From NCBI GenBank assembly GCA_932521025.1, contig OW051472.1, positions 3,906,001 to 3,970,000 on the forward strand: a DNA stretch of 64,000 nt, given 5' to 3'. This DNA is from Oscheius onirici (Eukaryota > Nematoda > Chromadorea > Rhabditida > Rhabditidae). Position numbers and translations under genes: made by a program. The notes under the pieces were generated by a model that saw nothing but the letters and a program-made list of their open reading frames with translations, searched no databases and was not told the DNA's origin. Below, piece by piece: positions 33,073 through 47,500 of the stretch (position 1 is the stretch's first letter; each line of letters starts with the position of its first letter).

Positions 33073-33301
33073 CAGCTTCTCTGAAATACTTGATTTCGCA
33101 AGAAATTGAGAAAAATATAAAAAAGGTATAAAAATGTCTGCGACAAAACTTGTTCAGTTTAGCGCCGTCATTTGAAGCGCGTGGTGGGACCGATTCTTCC
33201 CACGGATTTTTTTCTTTCAAAACTTCAAGTAGCCTCATTTTTCGGCCTATTTTCTCTTTTCTGAATATTCTCCATAAAAAAATTTTTTAGGCGTCGCAGA
33301 C

Positions 33302-35319
33302 ATGGGTGATAACCTCGTCTATGCTGTGCGAGGAAATACTGGGCTCTTTTTGCGTCGGGGGCTGGGCAAAGACGCCAGTGTCGTCTTCGAAGATAAAGGG
33401 TAAGATTCACAGACCTTCTTCCAAATGAAAATCGATTTTTCCAGGAATCCGAAACAAACTCCGTGCGAAGTGTTCGCTTTCAGCAACGACGGACAGTATT
33501 TTGCCTTTTGTGATAGCAAAAAGTAAGCCATTTGCTTGTGTCACTCAAAACCGCAAACTTAGGACAAAAGTCATCAATCTTGCTACCGGTAAAGACGTCA
33601 TCTCCGTTGATCTGCCTCGGACGAAATGCATTCTCTTCTCGCCTCGGGATACGCATGTGGTATTCTACCAGCAGTATGCAATCTATGGAAACAAGGTAAA
33701 CAGTAAATTTAGTCCTTTTTCAAGCCAAGATTCAGACTTCTGCCGATCAAAAGCCCGATCCCAATGTCCGTTTGTACAATCTGAAAGACGGAAAGCATAT
33801 ATCCACAATGATCGCCACAAAGGAAGCTACCTGGAAACCACAATGGTCCGATGACGAAAGTTGGTGTCTTCGTCAGGTCGGAAGTGAGATTCTCTGTCAC
33901 AAGAACCACAACTATGGTATTGTTGTTTAGTCTCTTTTCAATTCTTGTTCAGATCGCTACGAAACGAAGTTGGTCGTTGAGAAAATAGACAGTTTTGCGC
34001 TGAGCCGAGGCACACAGAATCTTCATGTCGCCTGTTTCATCAGAGCACACGGCGTAAGTTGCAATTTCCCCGCTCTGCCAATTCAAGTGTTTCAGTCAAA
34101 TCCGGCTCGTGTCCAAATGCGCAAACTGAACGACGAATTCACTCTCATCGCCAATAAGACCTTCTTCAAGGCCGACAAAGCTGAGCTGTTGTGGAATATC
34201 CGAGGCACCTCTATTCTCATCGTGACAAGCGTCGAAGTCGACTCTTCCAATCAGTCCTATTACGGAGAACAGAAGGTCTTCATGATAAACGTTGCCCAGG
34301 ACGAATCGTTCATGGTTCCTTTGAACAAGAATGGGCCCGTTTATTCCGTCAAATGGAATCCCAACTGCAAGGAGTTTGCTATCTGCTACGGCTATATGCC
34401 TGCCAAGGTATTTCCTAGTTTTTATTTTTGTACAATTTTTTGGTTAGTTGACAATGTACAACAACAAAGGAGAGCCCATTTTCGACGCCGCCGAAGGACC
34501 AAGGAACGAGCTGTATTACAACGCATTTGGCAATATTCTTATTGCCTGTGGGTTCGGAAATATTGCAAAGGGAAAGATGGAGTTCTGGGATGTGGACAAC
34601 AAGAAGGAAATCATCTCGGTAAGATTCGTTTCTTATTATTCACAGCTCTGTTCAGATTGATGTTCCCAACACTACGCAATTTGAATGGGCTCCTGACGGT
34701 CAGCATTTCATCACAGCCACAACGACTCCACGTCTCCGAATCGACAATTGCTACCGCTTGTGGAATTATTCGGGAAAACTGGTCAGCGAGTTCACTTACG
34801 AATCCCCGAAAGAGGAGCTATGGCAGGTAGCTTGTTTACATAAATAAGTTGTAATGGAAGTCTTAGGTGATGTTCCGTCCCATGTCTGGATACAACAAGT
34901 TCCAAGTTCGCGAGTTGACCAAGTCCGACAAGATGTCAGCAGGACTCTTGATCAAGAGAAAAGACGTCGATCACCCATTGAACAATCTGCCCGCTGGAGC
35001 TATTCGACAAGCCGGAGCCTACGTCCCGCCTCATCTTCGGAATAAGCGACGTTTGTTTCCGAATTTTGGTTGTGCTCATTCCTTAATTCTAGCTGGTCCT
35101 GCAGCCCCTGTTTCCAATGGAAAACCGGCCGAGGCGATAAAGCCCCAGATGACTGACACGGAGCGGAAAATATTCAATCTGAACAAGAAGATCCAGGATA
35201 TTGTCAAGCTGAAGGAGCGACAAACCGCTGGCGATTCTCTACTGCCCAATCAGCTCGACAAAATAGCAAAAGAGTCGGATCTTCTTGCCGAGATTGCAGC
35301 CCTGAAACTGTCCAAATAG
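33302..35319 (+). CDS. eif-2A: Eukaryotic translation initiation factor 2A
   Basis: eIF2A is a WD-repeat beta-propeller protein that delivers initiator tRNA in alternative initiation. The ATG at 33302 gives MGDNLVYAVRGNTGLFLRRG. Exons join in frame through a propeller with recognisable blocks: WKPQWSDDESWCLR, VYSVKWNPNCKEFAICYGYMP, the family signature PRNELYYNAFGNILIACGFGN, FEWAPDGQHFITATTTPRLR and GYKLWNY-like CYRLWNYSGKL. The C-terminal tail has AYVPPHLRNK and a coiled coil ending IAALKLSK at 35319. About ten exons are visible. It ends 185 bases before the synthetase gene on the same strand. Confidence 0.93.
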
Positions 35320-35504
35320 TTTTTTGTTTCTTTTTCTCCTGGTGATCATTTTCCTGTTGTTGACTGTCACTGTTTTAAATTCACAGAGAATGTCATATGA
35401 ATCTTCTCTGCACTCTGTCTTTTTGCTCCTCGAGATAGGGAGCAATTTTCCCACGGCAAGGACATATATATGGCAACAATTCGGAGACAATCATCTTTTG
35501 CGCC

Positions 35505-38500
35505 ATGGCCGCTGTCCCAATTGTCGGTCTCTGGGTTCGAGCTCCTGGATGTGAAAACATACAGGAAATGAGGCAGAACCTATTTGTCAGCCAGGATTTT
35601 GTTCGAGAGATTCCATCCTCTCGACCATCTCTCTCTGCTCTGAAAAGGCAACATCCACACTTGAAGGCAGCTCTGGTCGACGATATCGACAAGTTCGATG
35701 ACGGATTTTTCGGGGTTTTTAGATTGTTTTTCTGTTTTTCATTTTGACTCTAGGTGACTGAATCTGAAACCCTGTTCATGGATCCTCAACAACGACTGCT
35801 CTTACAGGGAGTAGTGCACGCTTTGGAATATGCAGGGATCACTTTGGAAATGGTCAATTTCTTCCAGCCGGCTGTCTACACGGCCAGTTGGTGTTACGAC
35901 TATAAGGTATTTTCCTTCGTTCTCATCTCTAAAATTAGTCTGCTGTGGACTGTTTTTAACCGCAGACTCAAAGCTATCCACTATTGGCTAGTTTTAATGT
36001 TAATTATTGAAAGAGATTCTAATGTGATATATGGCAGGTGCAGACTGGTCCATGTGCTTTCAGTAGCTAGGAAAAAAATGAGTAACAATCGCAGAATGAA
36101 CTGAGAAGTCTAATTCTCATACAATATCTTTAGGACATGCTGCCGGCCGATCAGTACCTAGCTTCGGGCAACAGTGCAGCTACAATGTGTGGTCGTCTGT
36201 CGTACTTCTTCAACTCTCGAGGTGCCTCCGTTGGAATAGAGACGGCCTGTTCATCGAGTCTGGTTGCTCTTCATCTGGCCCGCCAGTCTATCCTTCTCGG
36301 CGAAAGTCAGATAGCCATCGTCTGTGGAGCCAATCACATTGGAGCTCGGTCCTTCAACTCGCTCTACCAATCCCATATGGTCTCTCCTGACGGACGATCT
36401 GCCCCCTTCGACAGATCTGCCAACGGATTCGTCAGAGCCGAATCTTTTACTGTAATTATGAATTGAGAACATTAGTTCGAAAGATCAGGTCGCGATCGTC
36501 TGTTCCGAGTCGTTTGCACGCCAACACAATCTTCGAGTCCGCTGTCACGTGACCGGCTCCGCGTACAATAATGATGGTCGAACTCAGTCTCTGATTGCCC
36601 CCAATCCCGTTGCTCAACACGAGGTTCGTCTCTTGATCTCTTGACCGGAAAGTTCAGGTCCAAATGAGCGCCATGAAAGACATTGACCGTCTTTCTGTTG
36701 ATGTCGTAACTTGTCATGGAACTGGGACGAAACTAGGAGATCAAGTCGAAATAACCGCCATCAACAAGTCTTTCAAGTCTGACATTCGTGTGGTCGGACC
36801 GAAGTCGACTCTTGGTCATGGAGAAGGATCTGCCGGTCTGATTGGAGTCTTCCAATCTGTCCTTCTCATGCAGCAAGAATTCCTTCCAGCACAACTTCAT
36901 GTCACTCTTCCGATCGAACTTTTGGAGGTTTCACTGAGAAAATGAGGAATAATACAGTTTTCAGGACAAGTCTCTGGCCTTTGTAGGTGAAGAAATCGAA
37001 GCCAACCGAGTTGCTGTCAGTTCTTACGGTTTTGGTGGAACAAATTCTTCTGTCGTCCTCGACGCGGAAAAGAACATCGATAGGGTTCAATCTGAACCGA
37101 CTGTGAATGTGAATCACTTTTAGTTTTGAGTATAATAATTGACTTCAGGTCCTGTTTCTGTCGGCAAAGAATCCGAAAGTACTGGAAGAACATATGAAGA
37201 ACTATGCCGACTTTCTACAGAGCACAGATCAGTCTCTTTCTGATATTCTTCACACTACCAACAACAGAAGAACCTTCTACGAGAACAGAATTGCCGTGGT
37301 TTGTTTGATAAAAGCATTTCTCTTGAGCTTCTTTTAGATTGGAAAGAATCGAGAAGAACTTGTCAAGAATCTTCTGTCCAAAACGGTGATTCGAGGAAGA
37401 GACGAGGACAAAATCAATTGGCATTTCGGATCCGGTTCATTGAATCTTGTCTCTTTCAGAGGCCTTCTTCAGATCTTACCAGGTCTCAGTAACAGTTTCG
37501 ACAAACTATGGTAGTTCTTTTTCTCTCAGTCACAATACAATTCCAGTGAGTCTGTGGCCCTTCTCGGCTACTCCGACATTCGTTCGGCAGTCTACTTCCC
37601 ATTCCGTTCCTCATTTTCCGCCGCTACTTTACAAATTGCCGAATTGGTTGCTTTCATGTCTCTTTTCGATGTTTTCGAAAAGTTCAATGCCCTTCCTCAG
37701 TCTGTTTCCGGCCATGGACAGGCTGCCATTTATGCAGCAGCAGCTTCTGGAATTATCAATCTGCCGGATGCTCTAAAACTAGTCGTAGACAAGGCGACAG
37801 TCGTCCAGATTAGCACCGGAAGATGCTTTATGAGCAAAGGAAAGAGTGCATTGAAGAAATGGACTCTCGAAGACTTGAAAGTGGCTATGCAAAAGCCGAA
37901 TGGTTACAAAGGATCAGTACTGATCAGTATTGGTCAAATCAAGGTGTTGTTTTCTTTAGATTGTCCAGAAGCATGGTTTCAGATCGAAAACGGAAATCTT
38001 CTTCAACTGATCCCGGTTTACTTGGCAGAACTGTTCGCCAACGGCTATGATGTTCGTCCTCATCCAAATGGAACTGTGGTCGAGGTGCCGGCGTATCCGT
38101 TCGAAAAGATGTCCTTCTGGCCGACTGAAAAATGTCAGCTTGGTCTAGAACAAGTAAGTACATGTATCTCATTCTAAATGACAAGTTTTAGGAGGAAGAG
38201 GAAGAGACAGTTGTGGATCAGTTTGATGTCAGTTCAATTACGAAATCAATTCGAGAAATTGTTCTGAACTATGTGGAGAGTCTTGACTCTGACGAGATGG
38301 ATATCGTTGAAGGAGGAGTACTGGATTCATTGGCCACTATAGAAATAGTAAGATCCTTCCAAAAACACTGATAAAGTATTCTTCTCAGATAGAAGCTATC
38401 GGCTCCCATTTCCAGCTCCAAATGCCTTTTGACATCCTCGAAACGGCTCCCTCTGTGACCACTTTGTCCGAGTTTGTAGCCGAAACTCTTCAGAAAACGA

Positions 38501-41500
38501 CCAGTCGACTACCAAAAGCAGAACAGAAAAAGACGTCTACTGACAGGAAGACGGAAATTGGAATAGTCGCAACAGATTTCAAGTTCTCGGGAGACGTGAC
38601 CTCGTTCGAAGACTTTTGGGACGCCCTTCTAACTGGAAGAGTTTTGACAAAGTCAATGTCAGACCAGAGAAAAGAGCAAATTGGAACTGAACAAGATTTT
38701 CAGGTAACTATTTACTTTTCTTGTTTTAAAGTTCGATTGAGACTGGACTCTTGAGATCAGATGTTTCTCGTTTCGACAGTGGATTCTTCGGCATCTCGAA
38801 GGATGAAGCCCAGTTCATGGATCCGCAACATCGTCTTCTTCTTCACTGTGCCTATAATGCTTGGGAAAAGACCGGTCATCCGACTCTGACCAATTCCGAT
38901 CTCTTTCTGGCCGTCGCTTCTCACTCGGAATACAGGACACTGGCAGAGAAACATGTGGATGACCTAGATGACAGACTTTGGACTGGAACGAATCACTCGA
39001 TGATGGTTGGAAGACTCGCTCAAATGCTAGGGATTCGAGTGGGTTTCACTCTGTTTCTTATAACGTAGACTATTCAGGGAAAAGCACTGGTTGTGGACAG
39101 TACTTGTTCTTCCGTAGCATCAGCTATGGAAATGTGTCTCTCATCAATGTTGAGAGATGGACGTGACTGGGGAGTTGTGGCAGCCACCCAGTTGATCCTC
39201 TCTGCTCCATACATGCACTCTCTCCGTTCCCTTCTTCCTCAAGACTATACCAAGTCGTTCTCAGTAGAAGCTGCTGGCTTTGTTCGTTCAGAAGCAGTCG
39301 GAATCTTCATACTGAAAAGACTGGAGTTTCTTGACCGTCCTCTACTGATCATCGACGCAGCTAAAGCAATTCACAGTGGGGCTGTCGTCACGCCAGTCGT
39401 CGCCTCTGTAGCCAAACTCGTCGAAGAATGTGGTTCTGTCGACTACATCGAAGGGCACGGAACTGCTACTGCCGTGGGAGACGGAGTTGAAGCTATGGCG
39501 TATCAGTCAGTAACTGGAGAAGATCTTCTCATGGCTTCCAGCAAAGCTCAATTCGGTCACAGCGAAGCAGCTTCCGGCCTTCTCCAGATATGCAAAGTTA
39601 TGAAGATCATGGAGGAAGGAACAGTTCCCTCGATTCTACACAATCTTCTTGCTAACGAGCACATTCGGAACAACCATTCTCTCAATTTGCCCTATGTTAC
39701 GGAAGAAAAGGACATCTCGACTGCCACCGTTGTCTCGTTCGGAATCACCGGAACAAAAACTGCCATTCTAGGCAGAAAACCCGATTGTCATGTAGAAGAT
39801 TCGAACTTCAAGGCGCAAATACTCCCACTTTCGGCCAAAACCAAGGAAGGGCTGAAAAAGAATGTTACAGCCTTGAAGAAAATCTTGACAAGTGGTTCCA
39901 AGAGTTTGCTGGAAATTGCTCGTGCTCTTCAGAAAAGGAAGACTCTACACAAGTGGAGGGTAGCTGTTGTGGCCAGTTCGCATGCGGAATCATTCAAGAA
40001 ACTTGAGACAGTTTTGACAAATTCACCTTCTAACAAGACTGTTCTACATATATCAACAGATGTCTACACCATATCAGAGAAATCGTTTTCTCAGTCTTCA
40101 GAAATGTTCAAGTCTGCTTATCACAGGTATACTTAGCCTCTAACAGTTCAGAAAAAAAAACTTTCAGTTTCTGTCTCCGCCTTCGTTTCGAGCCCCACTC
40201 TGACGAAAAGTCTCTGAAGCACAGACTGGCTTCTTCTTACGCCCTGCTGAAATGTGTCCAGACTATGGGCGTCACAGTCTCCCAGTACGCAGCTTCTGGA
40301 AAAGCCTGTCTCCTGTTCCTAGCTCTGTTTGAGATGACAGCTGACCACTACATCAACGATCTCCTCCTCGCCTGCTTGGCTGGAGATATTCGTCAAATGA
40401 AAAGGATCAGTCGCCAACTTCAACTCAGTCTTCCGACGGTCAAGCTCTTGAGTTCAAAGGGCGAACAACTCACGACATCCAGTCAATTTGTCGAGGAATG
40501 TTTTCTGAACGAAGATCCGATCGAATTTGAGTCGGGAACGATACATATTGGCGGATCGAAACGGTTGGTTTTCACCATCAATTAGCTCTCGTTTGGCGTC
40601 TTGTTGCGTCTCTAAATTGGGGTAGTCGCCGTTCCCTCACCCACATTTCTTGCTTTATGATCCCTTTCAATTTCTATTTTGCAGGACCTCGTTCCGTACT
40701 GTTCACAAGTACAGTGACATCCTACAGATTCTGGCAGAACAGTATGTTTCGGGATCAGAAGTGAACTGGAGCCAATTTGGTCAGAGCCATCCTACGACTC
40801 CGTTGGCAGAGTATCCATACGATATGCGTTCTTATTGGGTGCCTCTCAAGAAGACAGTTCAAGTCGCTCCCAACACAGTGGCTGTTGATCTGGATAGCTC
40901 GGAATGGAGTCATGTCAAAGATCACGTGATCAATGGAGAAGTCATTGTCCCAGGAGCCACCTCTTTGAGAATCATCGGCCAGCTGAATCCGAAGAAGACC
41001 ATTTGCTCTGTAGACTTCCTAGCCCCTATCATGCCATCTTCCTCAAAACTGTTGTTTGAGACGAAGAATGGAGCAACTTGTATTCTTTCGGCAAATGCAA
41101 TGGACGCAGTGTCTTTCACTCTCAAGGAGAACAAGGATTCGCTTGCGACAGTTGGTTCAATAGAGATGACGAAGAAAGTCGTCAAGACCAAGGAAATCTA
41201 CGACCGTTTCTGCCTCAGCTCTCTGATGTATCAGAAGAAGTTCCAGGTTTGTAAAATCACCTTTCTTTCCTCAAAACCAGCTTTAGATGATCTCAAGAAT
41301 TGGCTCATCCAATGGAAAAGGAGTAGCTGAACTGGACCACATCGACCAAATTGATATTCTCATCGACGGAACCTTGCAGACTGTGGCTATGGGATATCTT
41401 CTAGAACAGCCAGCTGAACATCACCCTTGGCTGCCTTTCAATGTGGAACAGGTCAAGATCCTCGACTCTCAGCCCAAAGGAAAGGTGACAGTCTATTTCA

Positions 41501-44500
41501 CCTATGTGAACAATGGGAGCTACCTCAATGGAGATGCCAGTGCTTTTGATTCGGACGGCAATCTTCTGGTGGACATAAGGAAAGTCTGTTTTCGACGAAA
41601 GGAGATTGAAGGACGCGCAGCTGTTCCAGCTCTCATTCTTCCGAAAAAGGACGTTGTGATCAAGAAAGGATCCGAAGCCTCATTCAGCAAGGCGAAGAGC
41701 TACCTCCTGAAATGGTTCGAAGAATCATTTGGTTGGGATGATTTGGACGAGAAGGCCGGCTTCTTTGACCTGGGACTGTCTTCTCTTCAGGCTGTTCGTC
41801 TTCGAAACTATCTCCGAGAAGAGTATCCTCTGGCTTCAACTACTTCGGTTTTCGACCATCCTACCATTCTCGATTTGGCCAATTATTTGGCCTCTTTCGA
41901 CTCGCCAGTTGAAGAGAAAGAGACAAAAGTAGCAAAAGCTCTGACTCCTGTTCTACCGCCTTCTCGTCTCTCCCAATCACCAATTGGAGTTCGTTCTGCT
42001 GCCTGTCGACTACCGGGTGGAATCACCGATCCGGCAGACTTTTGGCAGTTCCTTCTGATGGGGAGGAATCCTTCCTCGCGAACACCGGCTTCCAGAATCG
42101 CTTCGAGAAATGTTCTGATCAGAGGTCAAAAGTACGGATCATCAGTAGAGGGAGGCAACTTCATCCATCAAGACGTGTCTGCTTTTGATTCGTCCTTTTT
42201 CAAGATCAGCAAGAGCGAAGCAGAGATGATGGATCCTCAGCAAAGATTGCTTCTGGAGTGTGTCGAGGAATGCATCGAGAATTCGGGAGACATGGACATG
42301 ACCGAAGTCGGAGTCTTTGTCGGATTGATGGAGAAGGAATATGCTGATTTGATGGATCAGCAACAGACTACCATCCTCTCCATGCTCGGATCAATGGTCG
42401 CCGTCATCGCCGGCAGAATCAATTACGTCTTCGGCTCGTACGGTCCTTCTGTTACTGTCGACACCGCCTGTTCTTCTTCTCTTGTTGCCGTCGAAATGGC
42501 TATCAATGCTCTCCTCGATGGACGATGTCGTCGTGCCATTGTGGCCGGATTGAATCTGATTCTCTCGGAGAAGGGTCAAGGACATCGGTCCAATGGAAAA
42601 ATGCTCTCCGCTCATGGAATGTCGCTGTCATTCGATGCTAGAGCCAGTGGATACGGTCGATCGGACGGATGTGTTGTTCTCATTTTGGAAAAGGTATTGA
42701 ATTCGTAAGCTGGATGCAACTGTGATTCAGACAAAACCGACGACGAGATATCTGTCGATTTTGAAAGGAGTCAATGTCAATCACGGAGGCAGGAGTGTCT
42801 CCCTCACAGCTCCAAATGGTGAGCATCTTTTTCGGGTCGTGAAACTGCTTCGTCTATTTCAGGAGTCGCTCACAAGATGCTCTTGGGCAATCTCTTCGCT
42901 ACACGTCCTGGAGTGAAAGCCTCTGTTTGGGAAGGTAAGTCTAATTAGTACTTAGTAGGACCTGAACGGATCGCCCGGCCCGTTCCTAGCTTTAGTGAGT
43001 CTCAGTCCTACTGTCCCTTCTTCCCTTGTCACTCTGTTCCAGTCACCCCCTGTCCCTCCAAAGAAACTATGAAACTCATAAGAACCCTTCGCACACTTGC
43101 TTTTCCTGTCGCGACTTGTTAAAAACTAATTTGCGCAGAAAGCTCCCCTCCTTATCCTCAATTAGAGTTTCAGACACAGACAGACAGACACACAGAGACG
43201 CGGGAGCAATTTAAAGTGGATAAAATAATCCCTTTTTCAGCACACGGAACAGGAACATCACTTGGAGATCCGATCGAGGTACTTTCTAGTTGTCTGTTTC
43301 TCTATCAACAAACTTTAGGTGAATACGCTGTCCTCATTGCTGCAAGATGTTGTGATTTCGTCTGCTAAAGCATCGCTCGGACATGGAGAAGCTTCTGCTG
43401 GAACCTGTGGTCTACTGAAGCTGTCATTGACCTTGGAACACGACTACGTTCCGTCGCTCATCCACTTCCACGTTCTGAACAAGGACATTCAACCGGGAAC
43501 ACTTCGTCTGCCGATCGTAGGAGAAGAAAAGGACTTTGTCGTTGGGGGAATTTCTTCCTTCGGTGTCAGTGGAACCAACGCTGCTGTCTTGGCCGAAAAG
43601 GTAGGTTTTTCTTCAGTGTACTAAATGATATTCAGAACCCCCAAATTCTCACTCCAACAGCTCCTCTCCACTCTTACTATCTCCTACCTCTGTCAGCCAA
43701 AACGACAAACTCTCTTTCATCCTTCAAAGAGTCAATGCTGACCTTTGTTTCTCAATCCCAAGAACCTCTGTCCGAAATTTGCGGATCGATGTCTTCCCGT
43801 ACTCACCACGGAAAACGGCTGGCTCTTCTGGTTACCAGAGGAAAAACAGTCTCTCTAATTGAGAAGAGTGAAAAGCAGCCGGAATTCTGTCTCAGCGGAG
43901 GAGAACTCAGCTTTGATTTGCTGGCTATTGAAGAGGTCAACGAATATTACGAATATCTTAATCGATTCGAGTTGAACGATCAGCACCGGCTACTTCTGTC
44001 CGCGACGAAATTCCTGAAGAATGTCGTGGCCAACTTCAAATGGATTTCTACTACTGCCGAGTCTCATGCTGTCTTCCTTCTTGCTTCCGGTTCTCTTGAT
44101 GTCAATGACAAGACTGTTAGTCTGCTCTCGGGCCAGATTAATCCTGCCTACAAGGAGCGCTTAGAATTCAAATCTTCGGTACCGGGTCTTTCGTCTGTTT
44201 CTATTGGACAAACAGTGACTGATCTCAAATCTCTTCTCTCAACACTCGGAGAACTCTACGTCGCCGGAAAAGATATTGACTGGATGGCTGTATACAGTAC
44301 TCCCTCGAGATTCATTCAACTGCCGACATATCCCTTCAATCGACAGACCATCTGGTTCGGAGAAAGGAAGCCCGTCTACGACCATTATCTCCTCGGAACA
44401 GAAGTGAGTAGGACGGAAAGTGAGGTGGTCTTCGAGAATCAACTCTCTCCTATGCGTCATCCAGCCGTGTTCAAGAATGGTTTCACTGTAGGAGAGACCC

Positions 44501-47500
44501 TATTGGCTGTTACAGAAGCAGGAAGACAAGCTCTCGGCGTCTCGTTCAAAGTCAAAGATCTCATGTCAAAAATTTTCAAACCTGAACAAGCAGTATGGTT
44601 AACTGTCACTGTGAGTCAAATCGGGAAGAACACTGCTCAAGTAACTGGAAAGCTTGGAGACACGGAAGCATTCTCTTGTTTACTTGACTCTCTCATGGAC
44701 AAGCCTGCTACAACATCAATAACCGTTCCTAGAGGAAACGGAAAGATGATCTTCATTAAGACGATTCCTTCAACAGTTGTCACCTTGTTCGACAACTGTA
44801 TCGCTGTCAGTGCTGTTCACGACTGTCCATACCGATCTCTCTTCCGTGTCCTTGACTCTAATGGATTCAGTTTCAACGACATCCGAATCGACAGTCTTCT
44901 TCTCCCACTGGAGAAGCAGTTCATGATCGTGGAAAAAGACGGAATCTTGTCTATTGAAAGCGAGCAAGGAATCTCTCTCCAGATACAGCAGAAGGAAGTG
45001 GTCGAAAGGCCAGCAGTTATTTCATGGAAACCGATTGAAATGATTGTGGAGCAGCCAGTCGTTTCTATAAAGACCTTCTGGGCAGTCAACGAAAAGGACG
45101 AGGTGGCGAAGAAGTTGTACGAAGCGTTGAATGATGTCCTTCCTGAAGGAGTGATCGAAGGAGATCCGCAAGGCTTTATGGAAATGGGAATGGACTCTCT
45201 GACTCTGGTCGATTTCGTCAATCGACTGAATGAACGCTACTTCCCAAATGTCGAAATCAGTACGACGGACATCTTCGACCATCCTTCAGTCAACGAACTG
45301 GCTGCACATCTTCACAGTCTCATCAGGACACCGGTTGTTCCAGAAACTACTCGAGACTCGGATACTAGTCAAAAGATCAAGAACGCTCTAGAAGATGTGC
45401 TGCCAGAAGAGCCGAGCGATGAAAGTCTGGGCTTCATGGAGATGGGAATGGACTCTTTGACTCTGGTCGACTTTGTCAATCGTCTCAATGAGAAGTATTT
45501 CCCACTTCTGGACATTTCTACCAGTGACGTATTCGATCATCCGACAGTAGCCGAACTGACTACACATCTGAACAAGCTGCTCGGTGAGAAACAGATTTCC
45601 GATGAGAAACAGGAAGAAGTTGTCAAGCCAGTAGCTGAAATGCTCTTGGAGAGAGGAAAACTAGAAGATGTCAAGGGAAAAGTAAAACAGGCCTTGATTG
45701 ATGTGCTCATTGACGAACCGGAAGACTTCAATATCGGCTTCATGGAAATGGGAATGGACTCTCTTTCCCTCGTCGATTTTGTCAATCGTCTCAATGAGAA
45801 GTACTTTACCCAGATCGAAATCAGTACAACGGACGTCTTTGACCATCCAACAGTCCTAGAACTGTCTGTTTGTCTACTCCAAAAACTGGGAGGAGCTGAG
45901 AAGAGTGATGAACTGAAGGTGTTAGTCGACAGTGGAATCGGTTGCTCAGGAGAAGCTTCTCCCAAACGAGAAGAAATGGTTCTTGCCGATGCATTCTTCC
46001 CTGTTGAAAATGCAACTCTTGAAGTCAAATCAGATTACAAAATTGTCGGAAAGAATGGAAAACTGTTCCTCTTGAAGGGAACGACTGAACTGGAGCTCAA
46101 TGAGAGTACTGTAGCTGGTCTTCCAACACAAAGTGTCATCTCTGTTGAACTTCTTGATGGACAGCTGTTTGCGGAGACTCTCTTCCTGTCTCTTGTCGAT
46201 TTCTGCAAGAAGTTGTCGACACACAAGAAATCTGTCGTAGTTCACGTGCCATCTATCTTCTCCAGTCTCCAATTTCAAGCTAGAGCCTTCATGAAGACGG
46301 CGGCAGCGGAAAAACCAGAAGTCCTGCAATACGTTTGGACAGAACAACTGCAGAGAAGTATTTCTGAAGCAAACCTGGCAGAAAAATTGACTGGATTCTG
46401 GCTGATCAGTGGAGGTCTTTCCGGGATCGGACTCTCGACTGCAAAATTCCTAGTCCAAGAAGGAGTCGATGGTGTGGCTTTGATCAGTAGAAGAACGCCA
46501 GATGAGGAGCTCACCAGAGACATTGAGATTATGAGGAGAAAGGCAACTGTAGTGGTCATTAGTTGTGACATCACGGACAAGGTCAAGATGAGGCAGGAAC
46601 TGAAGAAGCTAAAGACGATAGACGGAGTCATTCACTGTGCCGGAGTACTTCAGGTTTGGGTTCTACAGACTTGTTAAAAGAAAAGGTTTAGGACGGAAAG
46701 ATGGAAAGACAGAATGTCTCCTCGTTCAGAAAGGTCTTCGGTCCGAAAGCTGATGGTTACGATGTTCTAGTTCAAGTTCTCGAGGAGCTAAGCTTGAGAC
46801 CAAGCAGCTTTATCACAGGTGTGCCGTGTTTTTAGAAAACGAGCAAAAAAGTTTTTCAGCCAGCAGCTGGACCAGTGCTTGTGGTAACGTCGGTCAGCTG
46901 AATTATGGTGTTGCCAATGCGTATCTCGACTACAAGATGGCCGAAAGAACCAGAAATGGTCTTCCGAGCACCTCGATTCATTGGGGAAACTGGCTGGAGA
47001 CGGGAATGGCTGCCAACAAGAACATCCACAAGATCTTGACCGAACATGGATTTGTCGGCTTCACGACCGAGGAAGGACTTCAATATCTAAAGTATGCGAT
47101 TCTGAAGAAGCCGGAAAGAATGATGGCGGCCAAGGTGGACTGGAACATCATTTTAGAAAAGAGGAAAGATATTCGGAGAGATCTGATCAGAGAAGGGGTC
47201 TATGAACCGAAAAAGGAGTCCGAATTGGAAGAGTTCGAGGTCATTGATGCCGAGGAAGTCATGGACAAAGATTCGAGTGAAGAGATACTTGAAGAACTGT
47301 CTGCAATGGCTCATAAGTTGCTGAAGAACAAAGTGAAGACGAACAAGAGCTTCATGGAAATGAGATTCACCTCTCATACTCTCTCGGCTCTCTTGGAAGA
47401 CATCAAACTGACCTACAAGTTGAAACTGACAGTCTCTGTCTTCTACGAGTATCCGACTTTGGAAGAGCTGGCTGAATACATTTCCTCCTTGACAGAGAAC

